Positions 15,954 through 23,637 are shown, counted from the first letter of the stretch. The stretch: DNA of 24,674 bases from CAYSQW01 sp964433135 (GCA_964433135.1 CAYSQW010000053.1:1-24674), one strand, 5' to 3'. Translations and numbers: made by a program. Notes: generated by a model from the letters alone, not told the origin.

Positions 15954-16000
15954 ACGCTCACCCACTTCCAAGGAGCATGTCTTTGAAAATGGGTGAGCGT
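15940..16000 (-). terminator. Predicted intrinsic terminator of exbD
   Basis: An 11-base perfect inverted repeat (ACGCTCACCCA at 15954-15964 and its complement at 15990-16000, loop 25 bases) lies just after the exbD stop. Read on the minus strand it is followed by a pyrimidine-rich, T-heavy tail (TTGTTTCTTTC...). The loop is long but the stem is strong and GC-rich. Confidence 0.6.
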
Positions 16001-16005
16001 GTGCG

Positions 16006-16398
16006 TTACATGTCTATTTCAGTGAAATATTCTGGTATGATTCCGGTAACGTCGACTCCCGCGCCTTTAGCGATATCGATGATGTCGATTACGTTGGCAT
16101 AGGGAACTTTGGCATCCGCTCGGACGAAGATGGTCTTGTCCTGACGGGCCTCATAAATAGTGCGCAGACGGTTCAGCAGCATATTCATCTCGATAGCTTC
16201 TTGGTTGATAAGGACGCTTAAATCTTTTTTAAGGGTCAAAACGATCAAACCTTGAGGCGTAGAGCCGGTATCCGCCGTGGTTTCGGGAAGCTTGACATCG
16301 ATTCCCTTTTGTACCATCGGGGTGATAACCATAAAAATAATAAGCAGAACTAATAAGACATCGCACAAAGGAACGACATTAGGTTCAGCATTTGCCAT
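16006..16398 (-). CDS. exbD: ExbD/TolR-family proton-channel subunit
   Basis: A 130-residue bitopic inner-membrane protein. One membrane helix (about residues 9-28) carries the essential Asp, D13, in the pattern NVVPLCDVLLVLLIIFMV, where ExbD and TolR bind protons; a periplasmic domain follows (about 45-130) with the family pattern VFVRAD-like IFVRADAKVPYANVIDIIDIAKGAGV. With an ExbB/TolQ partner it would convert proton flow to work on TonB or TolA. No exbB, tolQ, tonB or tolB gene is in the window, so it is an orphan here. AGGAGG at 16409-16404 fixes the ATG. It has its own near-consensus promoter and terminator, so it appears monocistronic. TolR is the alternative name; sequence alone does not separate them. 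Confidence 0.9.
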   Translation of the reverse strand: MANAEPNVVPLCDVLLVLLIIFMVITPMVQKGIDVKLPETTADTGSTPQGLIVLTLKKDLSVLINQEAIEMNMLLNRLRTIYEARQDKTIFVRADAKVPYANVIDIIDIAKGAGVDVTGIIPEYFTEIDM

Positions 16399-16434
16399 GA
16401 ATTCCTCCTAAATATTCTGCATGATTAGTTTTCA

Positions 16435-16464
16435 ATTGTAAGGCATGTGCAGGGAATTTGTCAA
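16435..16464 (-). promoter_or_regulatory. Near-consensus promoter of exbD
   Basis: On the minus strand TTGACA (16464-16459) and TACAAT (16440-16435) are 18 bases apart. The transcript would start near 16428 with a 30-base leader containing AGGAGG. Confidence 0.65.
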
Positions 16465-16507
16465 TAAAAAACTATGGGAAATTTGAATGATCACAGGCAT
16501 TTATTCA

Positions 16508-18175
16508 TCATTCGTGATGATGAGGGTGAACTCGATGCAGCAAGAGCCCCCGGGCATCGTAAATGATGAAAGCGGCGAGTATGATAAGCACCATGCTCAC
16601 GCCGGCCAGGATGATGCTCCCATCGCGAACATATATCAGTCCCTGATAAACAAGTGCGGCCAGAGTGGTTAACAGCATGAAGGCGGCCGGGTAGAGCGTG
16701 TACCGGGTCGGGCGTTTGAGGGCGACAAGATATGAGGAGACGACCAACAATGAAAGAGCGGCTACCAATTGATTGGATGCCCCGAAAATCGGCCATATTG
16801 TCTTATATCCTTCCGTTACTCCCAAAAGCGCGGCCGCGGTCAGAATAATGAAAGAAGCAAACCATCTGTTCTGAAGAAATCCGGGTTTTCCTACGAAGAA
16901 CTCGGCGAAGATAAATCTGCCCAGACGTGTGCTGGTATCAAGAGTCGTGAGCACGAACGCGTTCAACATGACCATGCCGAAAAAGGTTCCGATAACCAGT
17001 GTGATGCCGGGTATGGAAGAGGTCAATCTTCCGTAGCCGGCAGCAAAGGCATTGATGGGATCACCGGTGACGGTCATAAGATGTTTGAAATTGAACTGCA
17101 GGTTCGGCCCGGGAATCCAATCGAGCGCGGCTGCGGCGATGAGAACCACCAGACCGGCAAGAGCCGCTTCCGTAATCATGGCTCCGAAACCGATCGGTCT
17201 CCCCGCACGTTCATCCGATAGCTGTTTGGCCGTTGTCCCCCCGGCAACGACGGAGTGAAATCCGGAAATCGCCCCACAGGCGATGATGACAAACAGCATG
17301 GGCCAAAGCGGCCCTCCCTCAGGATTTTTAAATGCGGTCAGGGCCGGAGCATTTATCCTGGGATGAGCGATGATCAAACCCAGGTAACCGAATCCCAATC
17401 CGAGAAAAAGAATCCAGGTGCTGATATAATCACGCGGCTGCAAAAGAAACCATACCGGCAGTGAAGAGGCGAACAGGCTGTAGACGATCAAGGTGAAAAA
17501 CCAAAATGTATGGCTCGACATTCCCAGGATCGTATCGGGAAGCCGGACCGGAACGAGCTGACCGATGAAGATGAGCGCGAAAAGAGCCGATACGGCCAAA
17601 ACGGTTGCCAGCGTGATATTCATGCCTCTCTTATAAATAAGCCAGCCGAACAACATGGCGATAAAGACCAAACCGAACGTAGGAATCACGACTTCCGGTT
17701 GAGAGATCAGTGTTTTGGAGGCGACAACGGCGAAAACGGCGATGACCAGGGCCAGTGCAAGCCAGAGAAATATTGAAAATATGATTTTTGTCCGTCGTCC
17801 CAGGGTTTTTTCGGATATGTCCGCCAACGAATGTCCGCGGTTCCGGATCGATGTCATGAGCGATGTGTAATCATGGACGGCTCCGAGGAAAACGCTTCCC
17901 AGCGCAATCCAGAGAAGTGCGCCCAGCCATCCGAAATAGAGGACTCCGAGCAGGGGGCCGAGAATGGGGCCCGCGCCCGCGATCGAGGAAAAATGATGCC
18001 CGAAAAGCATGGTTTTCCTGGCGGGAGAATAGTCGATTCCGTCCTCTAATTCATGGGATGGCGTTATGCGGTCGTTATCGGCTTGTATGACGTGTTTTTC
18101 TATGAATCTTCCGTAGAACTTATACCCGAGAATCAGCCACAGAATCAGTATTCCTGCGATGACAAGGCTGTTCAT
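16508..18175 (-). CDS. cstA: CstA-family (carbon starvation) peptide/pyruvate transporter
   Basis: A 555-residue polytopic membrane protein with about 14-16 helices. Family hallmarks are GHHFSSIAGAGPILGP (about residues 59-74), VHDYTSLMTSIRNRGHSLADI (about 100-120), PVWFLLQPRDYIS, SGFHSVVAGGTTAKQL and FGASNQLVAALSL. CstA proteins import peptides and, in some species, pyruvate, often when carbon is scarce. It is shorter than the roughly 700-residue E. coli protein but close to the shorter forms of other phyla. It ends in a His-rich tail (HRVHPHHHE) that could bind metal. GAGGA at 18186-18182 precedes the ATG by six bases. Downstream of the second OPT gene, suggesting a peptide-uptake locus, though with a separate predicted promoter. 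Confidence 0.93.
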   Translation of the reverse strand: MNSLVIAGILILWLILGYKFYGRFIEKHVIQADNDRITPSHELEDGIDYSPARKTMLFGHHFSSIAGAGPILGPLLGVLYFGWLGALLWIALGSVFLGAVHDYTSLMTSIRNRGHSLADISEKTLGRRTKIIFSIFLWLALALVIAVFAVVASKTLISQPEVVIPTFGLVFIAMLFGWLIYKRGMNITLATVLAVSALFALIFIGQLVPVRLPDTILGMSSHTFWFFTLIVYSLFASSLPVWFLLQPRDYISTWILFLGLGFGYLGLIIAHPRINAPALTAFKNPEGGPLWPMLFVIIACGAISGFHSVVAGGTTAKQLSDERAGRPIGFGAMITEAALAGLVVLIAAAALDWIPGPNLQFNFKHLMTVTGDPINAFAAGYGRLTSSIPGITLVIGTFFGMVMLNAFVLTTLDTSTRLGRFIFAEFFVGKPGFLQNRWFASFIILTAAALLGVTEGYKTIWPIFGASNQLVAALSLLVVSSYLVALKRPTRYTLYPAAFMLLTTLAALVYQGLIYVRDGSIILAGVSMVLIILAAFIIYDARGLLLHRVHPHHHE

Positions 18176-18219
18176 GCACGGTCCTCGCTTTTGAATATCA
18201 CTGACGGATTCACACTTTC

Positions 18220-18248
18220 ACAATACACTTCGGACGAAGAATATTCAA
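18220..18248 (-). promoter_or_regulatory. Predicted cstA promoter with overlapping palindromes
   Basis: On the minus strand TTGAAT (18248-18243) and TATTGT (18225-18220) are 17 bases apart. Two palindromes overlap it: GAATATTC at 18239-18246 across the -35, and CTTCGGACGAAG at 18228-18239 in the spacer. They could be an operator; this is inference. Confidence 0.45.
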
Positions 18249-18261
18249 CCCCGGCGGTTAA

Positions 18262-18280
18262 AGCGAGTCTTTCACCCGCT
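18262..18280 (-). terminator. Hairpin between the second OPT gene and cstA
   Basis: On the minus strand AGCGGGT and ACTCGCT pair over seven positions including one G-U pair, with a five-base loop (GAAAG), followed by TTTAACC. The G-U pair fits RNA from the minus strand only. The T tract is short, so it may be a weak terminator for the OPT gene or only an mRNA hairpin. Confidence 0.25.
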
Positions 18281-18312
18281 CCCATAAAATGAAACGTTCA
18301 ATACGGGAAAAA

Positions 18313-20220
18313 TCAATCACGCCGGGTTTTCATAATCAGGTATCCGACCAACAAAACGAACGCGCCGAGAGCGACGAAATCACCCAGATGGCCGGGCCAT
18401 ACCAGCCCGATTCCCTTCGGTTTGGCTTTGACGATGTAGGCATAAATCGCGACCAATACCATGGCGATGCCTTCTCCTGCGATAAAACCCGATCCCAGGA
18501 GGATGCCCCTCTCTTTCTTTTTGGTTTTGAGCGCTTCATCCGATCCGGCGCTTTTTTCCACAAAATGTCGGACGACGCCTCCTACGTAGAGAGGGGTCAT
18601 GGTGGAAAGCGGCAAATAGATGCCTACGGCGAAAGGAAGGGAAGGAATCCCCAGTATTTCAGCCACAATGGCGATGGAGCCGCCGATCATAACCAATCCC
18701 CAGGGAAGGTTTCCGCCCAAAACGCCTTCGATGACGGTTTTCATCAGGATCGCCTGCGGAGCCGGGAGAGCCTGTGAACCGAATGTAAACGATTCTCCCA
18801 AAAGCCAAACCGCTCCCGCGATCGCGAAAGCGGAAGCGATAACACCCACAAGCTCCGAAGCCTGCTGCCTTTTCGGCGTAGCCCCGATGATGTAACCCGC
18901 TTTAAGATCCTGGGATATATCGCCCGCTATTGAGGCTCCGACGCAGACCACCGTGCCGATGGTAAGGGCGGTCGCCTGTCCCAGCAAATCCGTCCAGCCG
19001 AGCGCATAAAAAAGCAGGCTGGTTCCTAAAAGCGTGACGATGGTCATGCCGGAAGTCGGGTTGGAGGAGACCCCTACCATACCCACGATTCTCGATGAGA
19101 CGGTGACAAAGCAAAAGGTAAAAAAGACGATGCATATCGAAGCGATGATGCGGATCACGAGCGCCGTTTCAATTCCGATCAATTGAGGCGTGAGGATAAT
19201 GACCAGCATGACGATCAGCGCCCCAAGCCCGAGAACGGTGATGGGCAGATCCTCTTCGAGACGTTTCTTTACCGACCCATCCGTCAGTTTGTTCAATTTG
19301 AGATCTTTAATTCCCGATTTGAGAGAATTGATCATGGTCGGAAGCGATTTGACGATCGTGATGATACCGCCAACAGCGACGGCGCCTGCGCCGATAACAC
19401 GTATGTATTTGTCCCAGATCTCCTGTGCGCTCATCTGAGCGATGGGCATGACCTGTTCCGGGAAAAGGGGAATGCTCAACGATTCACCGAAATACGCGAT
19501 CAGCGGAATGAGGCCCAACCAGGAGAGCAGACCTCCCGCCACCATGATGGCGGCGATACGCGGTCCCAGGATGAACCCGACTCCGAGCAAGGCGGGCGTG
19601 GGCTCCCCGCCCAGTTTGGCCTTTTTCAGCACAGGTATATTCAGGTATATTTTTTCAGGCCAGAGATGAAGGAAGCTGACCAAGCTTTTGTAAAGTGCGC
19701 CGATACCCAAACCCAGAAAAACGTTTTTAGCTTTGGTACCGCCCTCATCCGATGAGATCAAGACCTGAGCCGCAGCGATGCCTTCAGGATAGGGGAGCGT
19801 TCCGTGCTCCTTGACGATCAACGCTTTGCGCAACGGGATCATGAAAAGGACTCCGAGGATGCCTCCCAGCATGGCAAGGGTACCGATCTTCCAGATGCTG
19901 GGATTAAAACCCCAGAGAAACAGCGCCGGTATGGTGAAGATGATACCGGAAGCAAGAGAAGAACTCGCTGAACCGGTCGTCTGAGCTATGTTGCAGTCCA
20001 GAATGTTGCTTTTTCCCAAAATCGGCGTCAGGATACGAAACAACGCAACGGAAATGACGGCAAGCGGAATAGCCGTCGAAATCGTCAGCCCGACACGAAG
20101 ACCGAGATAGGCGTTGGCGGATCCAAAAATGATGCCGAATATCGCTCCGATGACGACAGCCTTGAGGCTGATATCTTTGTAAGAAGACTTCTCCGGAACA
20201 TAAGGCTGGAAATCTGACAT
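18313..20220 (-). CDS. OPT-family oligopeptide transporter (second copy)
   Basis: A 635-residue polytopic membrane protein of the OPT superfamily and a clear paralogue of the one at 4392-6386. The N-termini align (FQPYVPEKSSYKDISLKAVVI here, YKPYVPPEQAMKEISLKA there), as do GSANAYLGLRVGLTIS, LPYPEGIAAAQVL, GVSSNPTSGMT, AGDISQDLKAGYIIGATPKRQQ and the late FAVGIYLPLS. It would import peptides or peptide-like metal chelates with protons. The two copies differ enough (about 30 residues shorter here, different loops) to suspect different substrates. ATG at 20220 has GGGAG eight bases upstream. CstA follows on the same strand after 137 bases. Confidence 0.93.
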   Translation of the reverse strand: MSDFQPYVPEKSSYKDISLKAVVIGAIFGIIFGSANAYLGLRVGLTISTAIPLAVISVALFRILTPILGKSNILDCNIAQTTGSASSSLASGIIFTIPALFLWGFNPSIWKIGTLAMLGGILGVLFMIPLRKALIVKEHGTLPYPEGIAAAQVLISSDEGGTKAKNVFLGLGIGALYKSLVSFLHLWPEKIYLNIPVLKKAKLGGEPTPALLGVGFILGPRIAAIMVAGGLLSWLGLIPLIAYFGESLSIPLFPEQVMPIAQMSAQEIWDKYIRVIGAGAVAVGGIITIVKSLPTMINSLKSGIKDLKLNKLTDGSVKKRLEEDLPITVLGLGALIVMLVIILTPQLIGIETALVIRIIASICIVFFTFCFVTVSSRIVGMVGVSSNPTSGMTIVTLLGTSLLFYALGWTDLLGQATALTIGTVVCVGASIAGDISQDLKAGYIIGATPKRQQASELVGVIASAFAIAGAVWLLGESFTFGSQALPAPQAILMKTVIEGVLGGNLPWGLVMIGGSIAIVAEILGIPSLPFAVGIYLPLSTMTPLYVGGVVRHFVEKSAGSDEALKTKKKERGILLGSGFIAGEGIAMVLVAIYAYIVKAKPKGIGLVWPGHLGDFVALGAFVLLVGYLIMKTRRD

Positions 20221-20434
20221 CTTTTACACTCCCATTACCCTCATAAGAAATTAAAAAAAGTCTATCACAGCCGATTGGAATTTTCTAATATAAATATCTT
20301 TCATTCGCTTCGATCGATAAGAAGTCGAATTTTATTCAAAGAAAAAAAACTGTTTTCACTGATCAGACCCGCCATGTTAATAAAGTGGCTTCAGTCTAAA
20401 TCTCTCTTGATATTGTCCCTCTCCGAGATTGCGG
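20221..20434. other. AT-rich intergenic stretch upstream of the second OPT gene
   Basis: No supported gene. It must hold the promoter of the OPT gene transcribed leftwards. A possible extended -10 (TGA followed by TAGACT, minus strand, near 20260-20270) has only a poor -35. A 75-codon frame on the plus strand (20275-20502) has no ribosome binding site and runs into the repeat element. Confidence 0.4.
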
Positions 20435-20463
20435 CTTTCAGCACTAAAGCCAGGATAAGGCGG
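20435..20463. repeat. Direct repeat, first copy, with two flanking hairpins
   Basis: CTTTCAGCACTAAAGCC followed by AGGATAAGGCGG matches 20531-20558 (CTTTTAGCACTA, GCCC, AGGATAAGGCGG) apart from one substitution and small indels. The first copy is embedded in hairpins GGCTTT/AAAGCC (20433-20438 with 20446-20451) and GGCGGG/CCCGCC (20459-20464 with 20469-20474). The second copy lies inside the larger inverted-repeat element. This may be an edge of a second, decayed element copy. Confidence 0.6.
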
Positions 20464-20480
20464 GCCAACCCGCCGCCAAA

Positions 20481-20862
20481 ACCCACCCCTCCCTCGTATT
20501 GAGGTTAAAAACAAAGCGATGAACAGTCGTCTTTTAGCACTAGCCCAGGATAAGGCGGTGTGAGATGAGGAGTGCCATACGCGATTTAGCTTGAAAATGG
20601 CGGCGAAGGAGGGAAGCCGCTGAAAGCGGCCGGTGAGTATGTCTGAGTCCCAAAGGGACGAGTTACGCAGCCGCCGAAAGAACCGTCGTTTTCATGCGTT
20701 AAAAATCGCGTCTAAACGACGATCTTACACCGCCGTAAAGTACGTCTCACCATATAACGCCTTGACGCCGCAGTAATCTTGACCCGTGGCTAATCCAAAT
20801 ATTCTGCAGGTAAAAAACTCCGATACCATTGTTTTTCACCTTAATACGAGGGCGGGCGGGTC
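20481..20862. repeat. Nested inverted-repeat element (MITE-like or structured RNA), about 380 bp
   Basis: The ends are imperfect inverted repeats: 20491-20513 matches the complement of 20830-20852 at 21 of 23 positions (CCCTCGTATT core), with a GC-rich continuation outwards. Inside lie further pairs in nested order: GGCGGTGTGAGAT (20554-20566) with 20722-20734, ACGCGATTT (20579-20587) with 20703-20711, TGAAAA (20592-20597) with 20689-20694, and GGCGGC (20599-20604) with 20670-20675. The tip holds two perfect small hairpins, GCCGCT/AGCGGC (20616-20630) and GTCCC/GGGAC (20647-20659). The result is a long imperfect hairpin with a branched end. No protein is encoded. It fits a non-autonomous miniature transposable element or a folded non-coding RNA; I did not see a clear target-site duplication. 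Confidence 0.7.
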
Positions 20863-20887
20863 GGCTTCGACATACTTCATGGCTCAT

Positions 20888-21928
20888 TCAAATAACGAGT
20901 GTTTCAACCGTCTTCTCCCATGTGATCTTAGCCATAAACGCATGCGCGTTTCCGCCCATGCGTTCCGCGAGCGAAGAGTCGCCGGCTAAGAGGTCGAGGC
21001 GTTTCGCAAGTTGCGTAGGATCCGGATTGGTGATGAAGCCGCTTTCGCCGTCTTTAACAAGCTCGGCAGGTCCTCCGCTGTCGGTTGTCGTGATGACGGA
21101 TTTACGTGAGATAAAGGCCTCTCCGGTAACAAAGCCGTAGTCTTCGCGCAGGGGAGCGAAGTATACCGCTCGACAGCGTGCATACAGGGAAAGCACGGTT
21201 TTTTCATCGGACTTTCCGAGCAGAAAAACCCTGTTGTCTAATCCGTACTCATTGATCAAGGCTTTTAGGTTTTCCTCTTCCGGGCCTTCTCCGATGATAT
21301 ACGCCTTTAGGTCTTTATCCTTTGCCTTGTGAAATGCTTCGACAAGCAGATTGAGGCGCTTGATATTTTGCAGCCTGGATACGCTGAAAATGAAGTTTTC
21401 ATATCCATCCGTGTGATATGCCCTCTGAGGGGGAGGAGGATACAGCACCTGGGAAGGGATGCGCCCCCAATGTTCAAGACGGTGCTGAATGGTTCGCGAC
21501 TGTGCATAAACCCGGCTGACATTATGCTTAAGAAGATGGGCGTCCCAAACATGAAAAAAACGACGGCGAATACTCTCTTTTATTCTTCCCTTGAAGCTGA
21601 GCTGACTATAAAGCATATCCCAGAGGTCGTAATATTCCCTCAGTCGGTGGTTCAACCAACACACGTGGTGCGGATGTTTTACGGCAAAGCTGGGAAAGCG
21701 GAAAGAAATCACTTGGTGGATAGGGCGGCCCAGGCCATCAAGACCGACATCGGTAAAACGGTTTGCCAAGTAAGCGCGGAACTGCCTTCCGAAGCGGTTC
21801 TGCGGCGTGAGAATAAGATCGGCCTGATGTCCGTAATCCTGAAGAGCGCGAACCGTGCTGCGGGCAATCGTGAGGTGTCCACCTTCCACGAATGGAACGT
21901 CGGAAGTGACGACGGCGATTCTTCTCAT
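20888..21928 (-). CDS. GT4-family glycosyltransferase
   Basis: A 346-residue GT-B fold glycosyltransferase of family 4 type. The N-terminal acceptor domain begins RRIAVVTSDVPFVEGGHLTIA; the C-terminal nucleotide-sugar domain has FIFSVSRLQNIKRLNLLVEAF (about residues 185-205), IIGEGPEEENLK, and the E-x7-E-like region PLREDYGFVTGEAFISRK, which contains the usual EDYG motif, then GGPAELVKDGESGF. It transfers a sugar from an activated donor, probably to a cell-surface polysaccharide or lipid; donor and acceptor cannot be told. No other polysaccharide genes are adjacent. It lies 79 bases after the phosphorylase-like gene on the same strand and ends 26 bases from the inverted-repeat element. A GGAG lies 13 bases before the ATG, rather far. 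Confidence 0.9.
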   Translation of the reverse strand: MRRIAVVTSDVPFVEGGHLTIARSTVRALQDYGHQADLILTPQNRFGRQFRAYLANRFTDVGLDGLGRPIHQVISFRFPSFAVKHPHHVCWLNHRLREYYDLWDMLYSQLSFKGRIKESIRRRFFHVWDAHLLKHNVSRVYAQSRTIQHRLEHWGRIPSQVLYPPPPQRAYHTDGYENFIFSVSRLQNIKRLNLLVEAFHKAKDKDLKAYIIGEGPEEENLKALINEYGLDNRVFLLGKSDEKTVLSLYARCRAVYFAPLREDYGFVTGEAFISRKSVITTTDSGGPAELVKDGESGFITNPDPTQLAKRLDLLAGDSSLAERMGGNAHAFMAKITWEKTVETLVI

Positions 21929-22007
21929 CGTATTCTTCTTACTCCCTTAGCGGCGACGATACGTCATGGCATTCTATTGTATAGAAATGAACCGCAAATC
22001 GAAAGGT

Positions 22008-23165
22008 CTATTTCAATCGAAGACGTATAAGAGGATGATAGGACGGAGGCGCCGAACATAGTTCAGCGCAGTCAAGCAGATCCCGACGAATGGATGAAGC
22101 CATCCCGTCGGGGCAACCGAAAACGGAGAACATGTTTTCACCGCGTTTGAAATAGTCACCGGAAGATTTAAGCAGATTGAATCCGGCTTTGGGACGGTTT
22201 TCGAAGAGAACATTCAGGGCCCGGGATATCAAGGGAATGTTCAATCCATGAAGATATCCGCTGCGATCGGTCGGTACGGAGAATACGAAATCGGAATGCA
22301 TACACCGGGCCGGATCTTTCCAAGGCTTGAAGTCGCCTCCTGCTTCCTCTACCGCGTTCTCAAAAAGAGAGGCGGCTTTCCGGGAAAGAAGGATATCTTT
22401 CATGAGCATGCGCGCTTCCACTTTATTGCGGCGTATTCCTGTCAGGCTCATGATCTCGGATCCGTATTCTAAAAGAAGCTTCAGCAGTGCATAAGGAGCC
22501 GACCCCCTCAATGCGGATACAGCTTCCCGGATTTCGAGAGCGTCGCCGAAAGCGAGTCCCGTAGGTCTGTTAAGCTCTCGTATCATGACGGTGCGTCGAG
22601 TATGGAGGCGGTCACAAAGGCGGAGAAGCGTGTGCGCGGCTTCACCACCTTGCGAAATATCGGGAAAGATTGTTCCGGGCCCGGCCTGAACATCGAAAAC
22701 GAAAGCGTCGCAATCGATCAACAACATAGAAACGGCGGCCCGCAGCAGCTCCTTGTCGGCTATATGAGAACGTTCTTTCAGAGCTGAATCCAAAACGGCG
22801 ATAAAAAGAGGATCGAGGCCTAAAATAGAAACTCCCGGCAGGGAGAGGCCGCTTTTGCATGAGGCTATGGTTGAAGTCCACCCGGAAAATAAGCTCATTT
22901 TTCGTTGTAAAACATCGATAGGCTGCGCCCCGGGAAGAAGAAAACGGATGGAGCGAATTCCAGAAGCAGCGGAAAGAGGAAGCAGGATGGGCGACAGGAG
23001 ATCCGTCGTGAGACTGCCCAGCGTTTGAAAACAGAGTCTTGGCACCGGCGGCGTCGAGGCGGGTAGGGAAAAGCGCAGATTTGAGGCGAAGTCTAAGAGA
23101 GATACGCGTGTTTTGGGGTTGAGCTCACGAAACGGGGACAAACGGGATAAGGTTTTAATATCCAC
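22008..23165 (-). CDS. Degenerate thymidine/pyrimidine-nucleoside phosphorylase homologue
   Basis: A 385-residue protein that follows thymidine phosphorylase along most of its length but lacks its catalytic motifs. Matching parts: LLSPILLPLSAASGI (56-70; family LILAPLLAACGL), DCDAFVFDVQAGPG (151-164; family DALVLDVKxGSG), RELNRPTGLAFGDALEIREAV (196-216; family DMDQPLGxxVGNALEVxEAI) and the C-terminal barrel GDYFKRGENMFSVFG. The phosphate-binding KHSTGG is replaced by LCFQTLG (44-50), the GHTGGT loop is lost, and the base-binding SIMSKK is replaced by AAVSMLL. The first helical part is about 40 residues shorter. It is therefore unlikely to be a phosphorylase; a regulatory or new binding role, or slow decay, is inference. 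GTG start, no clear ribosome binding site. The frame is fully intact. Lies between ACT and glycosyltransferase genes. Confidence 0.72.
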   Translation of the reverse strand: MDIKTLSRLSPFRELNPKTRVSLLDFASNLRFSLPASTPPVPRLCFQTLGSLTTDLLSPILLPLSAASGIRSIRFLLPGAQPIDVLQRKMSLFSGWTSTIASCKSGLSLPGVSILGLDPLFIAVLDSALKERSHIADKELLRAAVSMLLIDCDAFVFDVQAGPGTIFPDISQGGEAAHTLLRLCDRLHTRRTVMIRELNRPTGLAFGDALEIREAVSALRGSAPYALLKLLLEYGSEIMSLTGIRRNKVEARMLMKDILLSRKAASLFENAVEEAGGDFKPWKDPARCMHSDFVFSVPTDRSGYLHGLNIPLISRALNVLFENRPKAGFNLLKSSGDYFKRGENMFSVFGCPDGMASSIRRDLLDCAELCSAPPSYHPLIRLRLK

Positions 23166-23215
23166 GAAATTAAGAACGGATAAGCATCATTCATCGCAGG
23201 GCGGTCTCGGATATT

Positions 23216-23611
23216 CTATCGCAGCGTCTCGACGGCCTTGATATTATCGCTGGTTTGGAATACGACCAGAGCCTTTCCGTTTCCGGGCGTCGATCCATAA
23301 CAGTAAGCGACGTCGATGATTGCATTCCCGAGAAGAGCGCCGATCTCGGCGCCCGATCCGATTCGGTCCTCTACGATGGCGGCAACAACGGTTTCAATCT
23401 CAACCCGATAACCGAGGGATTTAAGCGCGGTTTCGGCCTTTTCCGGATTAGAGGTGAGAAGCAGGAATATGCCTTCTTTTTGCTTGGAATGCACACAGAG
23501 AGCTCGCAGGTTAACATGAGCATTTGCAAGAGTACCCAGCACACGACCGAAAATTCCCGGCTCGTCAGGAGTTATAACACGTAATTGTTTTTCCAGTTTG
23601 ATGTCAAGCAC
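23216..23611 (-). CDS. Small protein with tandem ACT-like domains
   Basis: A 131-residue protein made almost entirely of two ACT-type regulatory domains (about 8-68 and 72-131). The first shows the classic start of an ACT domain, LRVITPDEPGIFGRVLGTLANAHVNLRALCV, with the D-x-P-G turn that often helps bind amino acids; the second (VEIETVVAAIVEDRIGSGAEIGALLGNA) is more diverged. ACT proteins sense small molecules, usually amino acids. There is no enzyme or DNA-binding domain, so it may act on a partner. GTG start is fixed by AGGAGG at 23624-23619. It is first in the probable operon with the phosphorylase-like and glycosyltransferase genes. Confidence 0.85.
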   Translation of the reverse strand: MLDIKLEKQLRVITPDEPGIFGRVLGTLANAHVNLRALCVHSKQKEGIFLLLTSNPEKAETALKSLGYRVEIETVVAAIVEDRIGSGAEIGALLGNAIIDVAYCYGSTPGNGKALVVFQTSDNIKAVETLR

Positions 23612-23637
23612 GTTCTCTCCTCCTATATTGATTGACG

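Noticed and set aside
15786..15971. 61-codon minus-strand frame between the acyl-CoA dehydrogenase gene and exbD
   Set aside because: It starts in and overlaps the predicted exbD terminator, and has no ribosome binding site or known family.
20275..20502. 75-codon plus-strand frame upstream of the repeat element
   Set aside because: No ribosome binding site, runs into the inverted-repeat arm, and the product has no family resemblance.
20431..20862. CRISPR array as explanation for the repeats
   Set aside because: Only two direct copies with unequal contents, dominated by nested inverted repeats; no regular repeat-spacer pattern or cas genes.
21329..22030. 233-codon open frame antisense to the glycosyltransferase gene
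   Set aside because: The sense strand has a clear GT4 protein; the antisense product has no recognisable domain.
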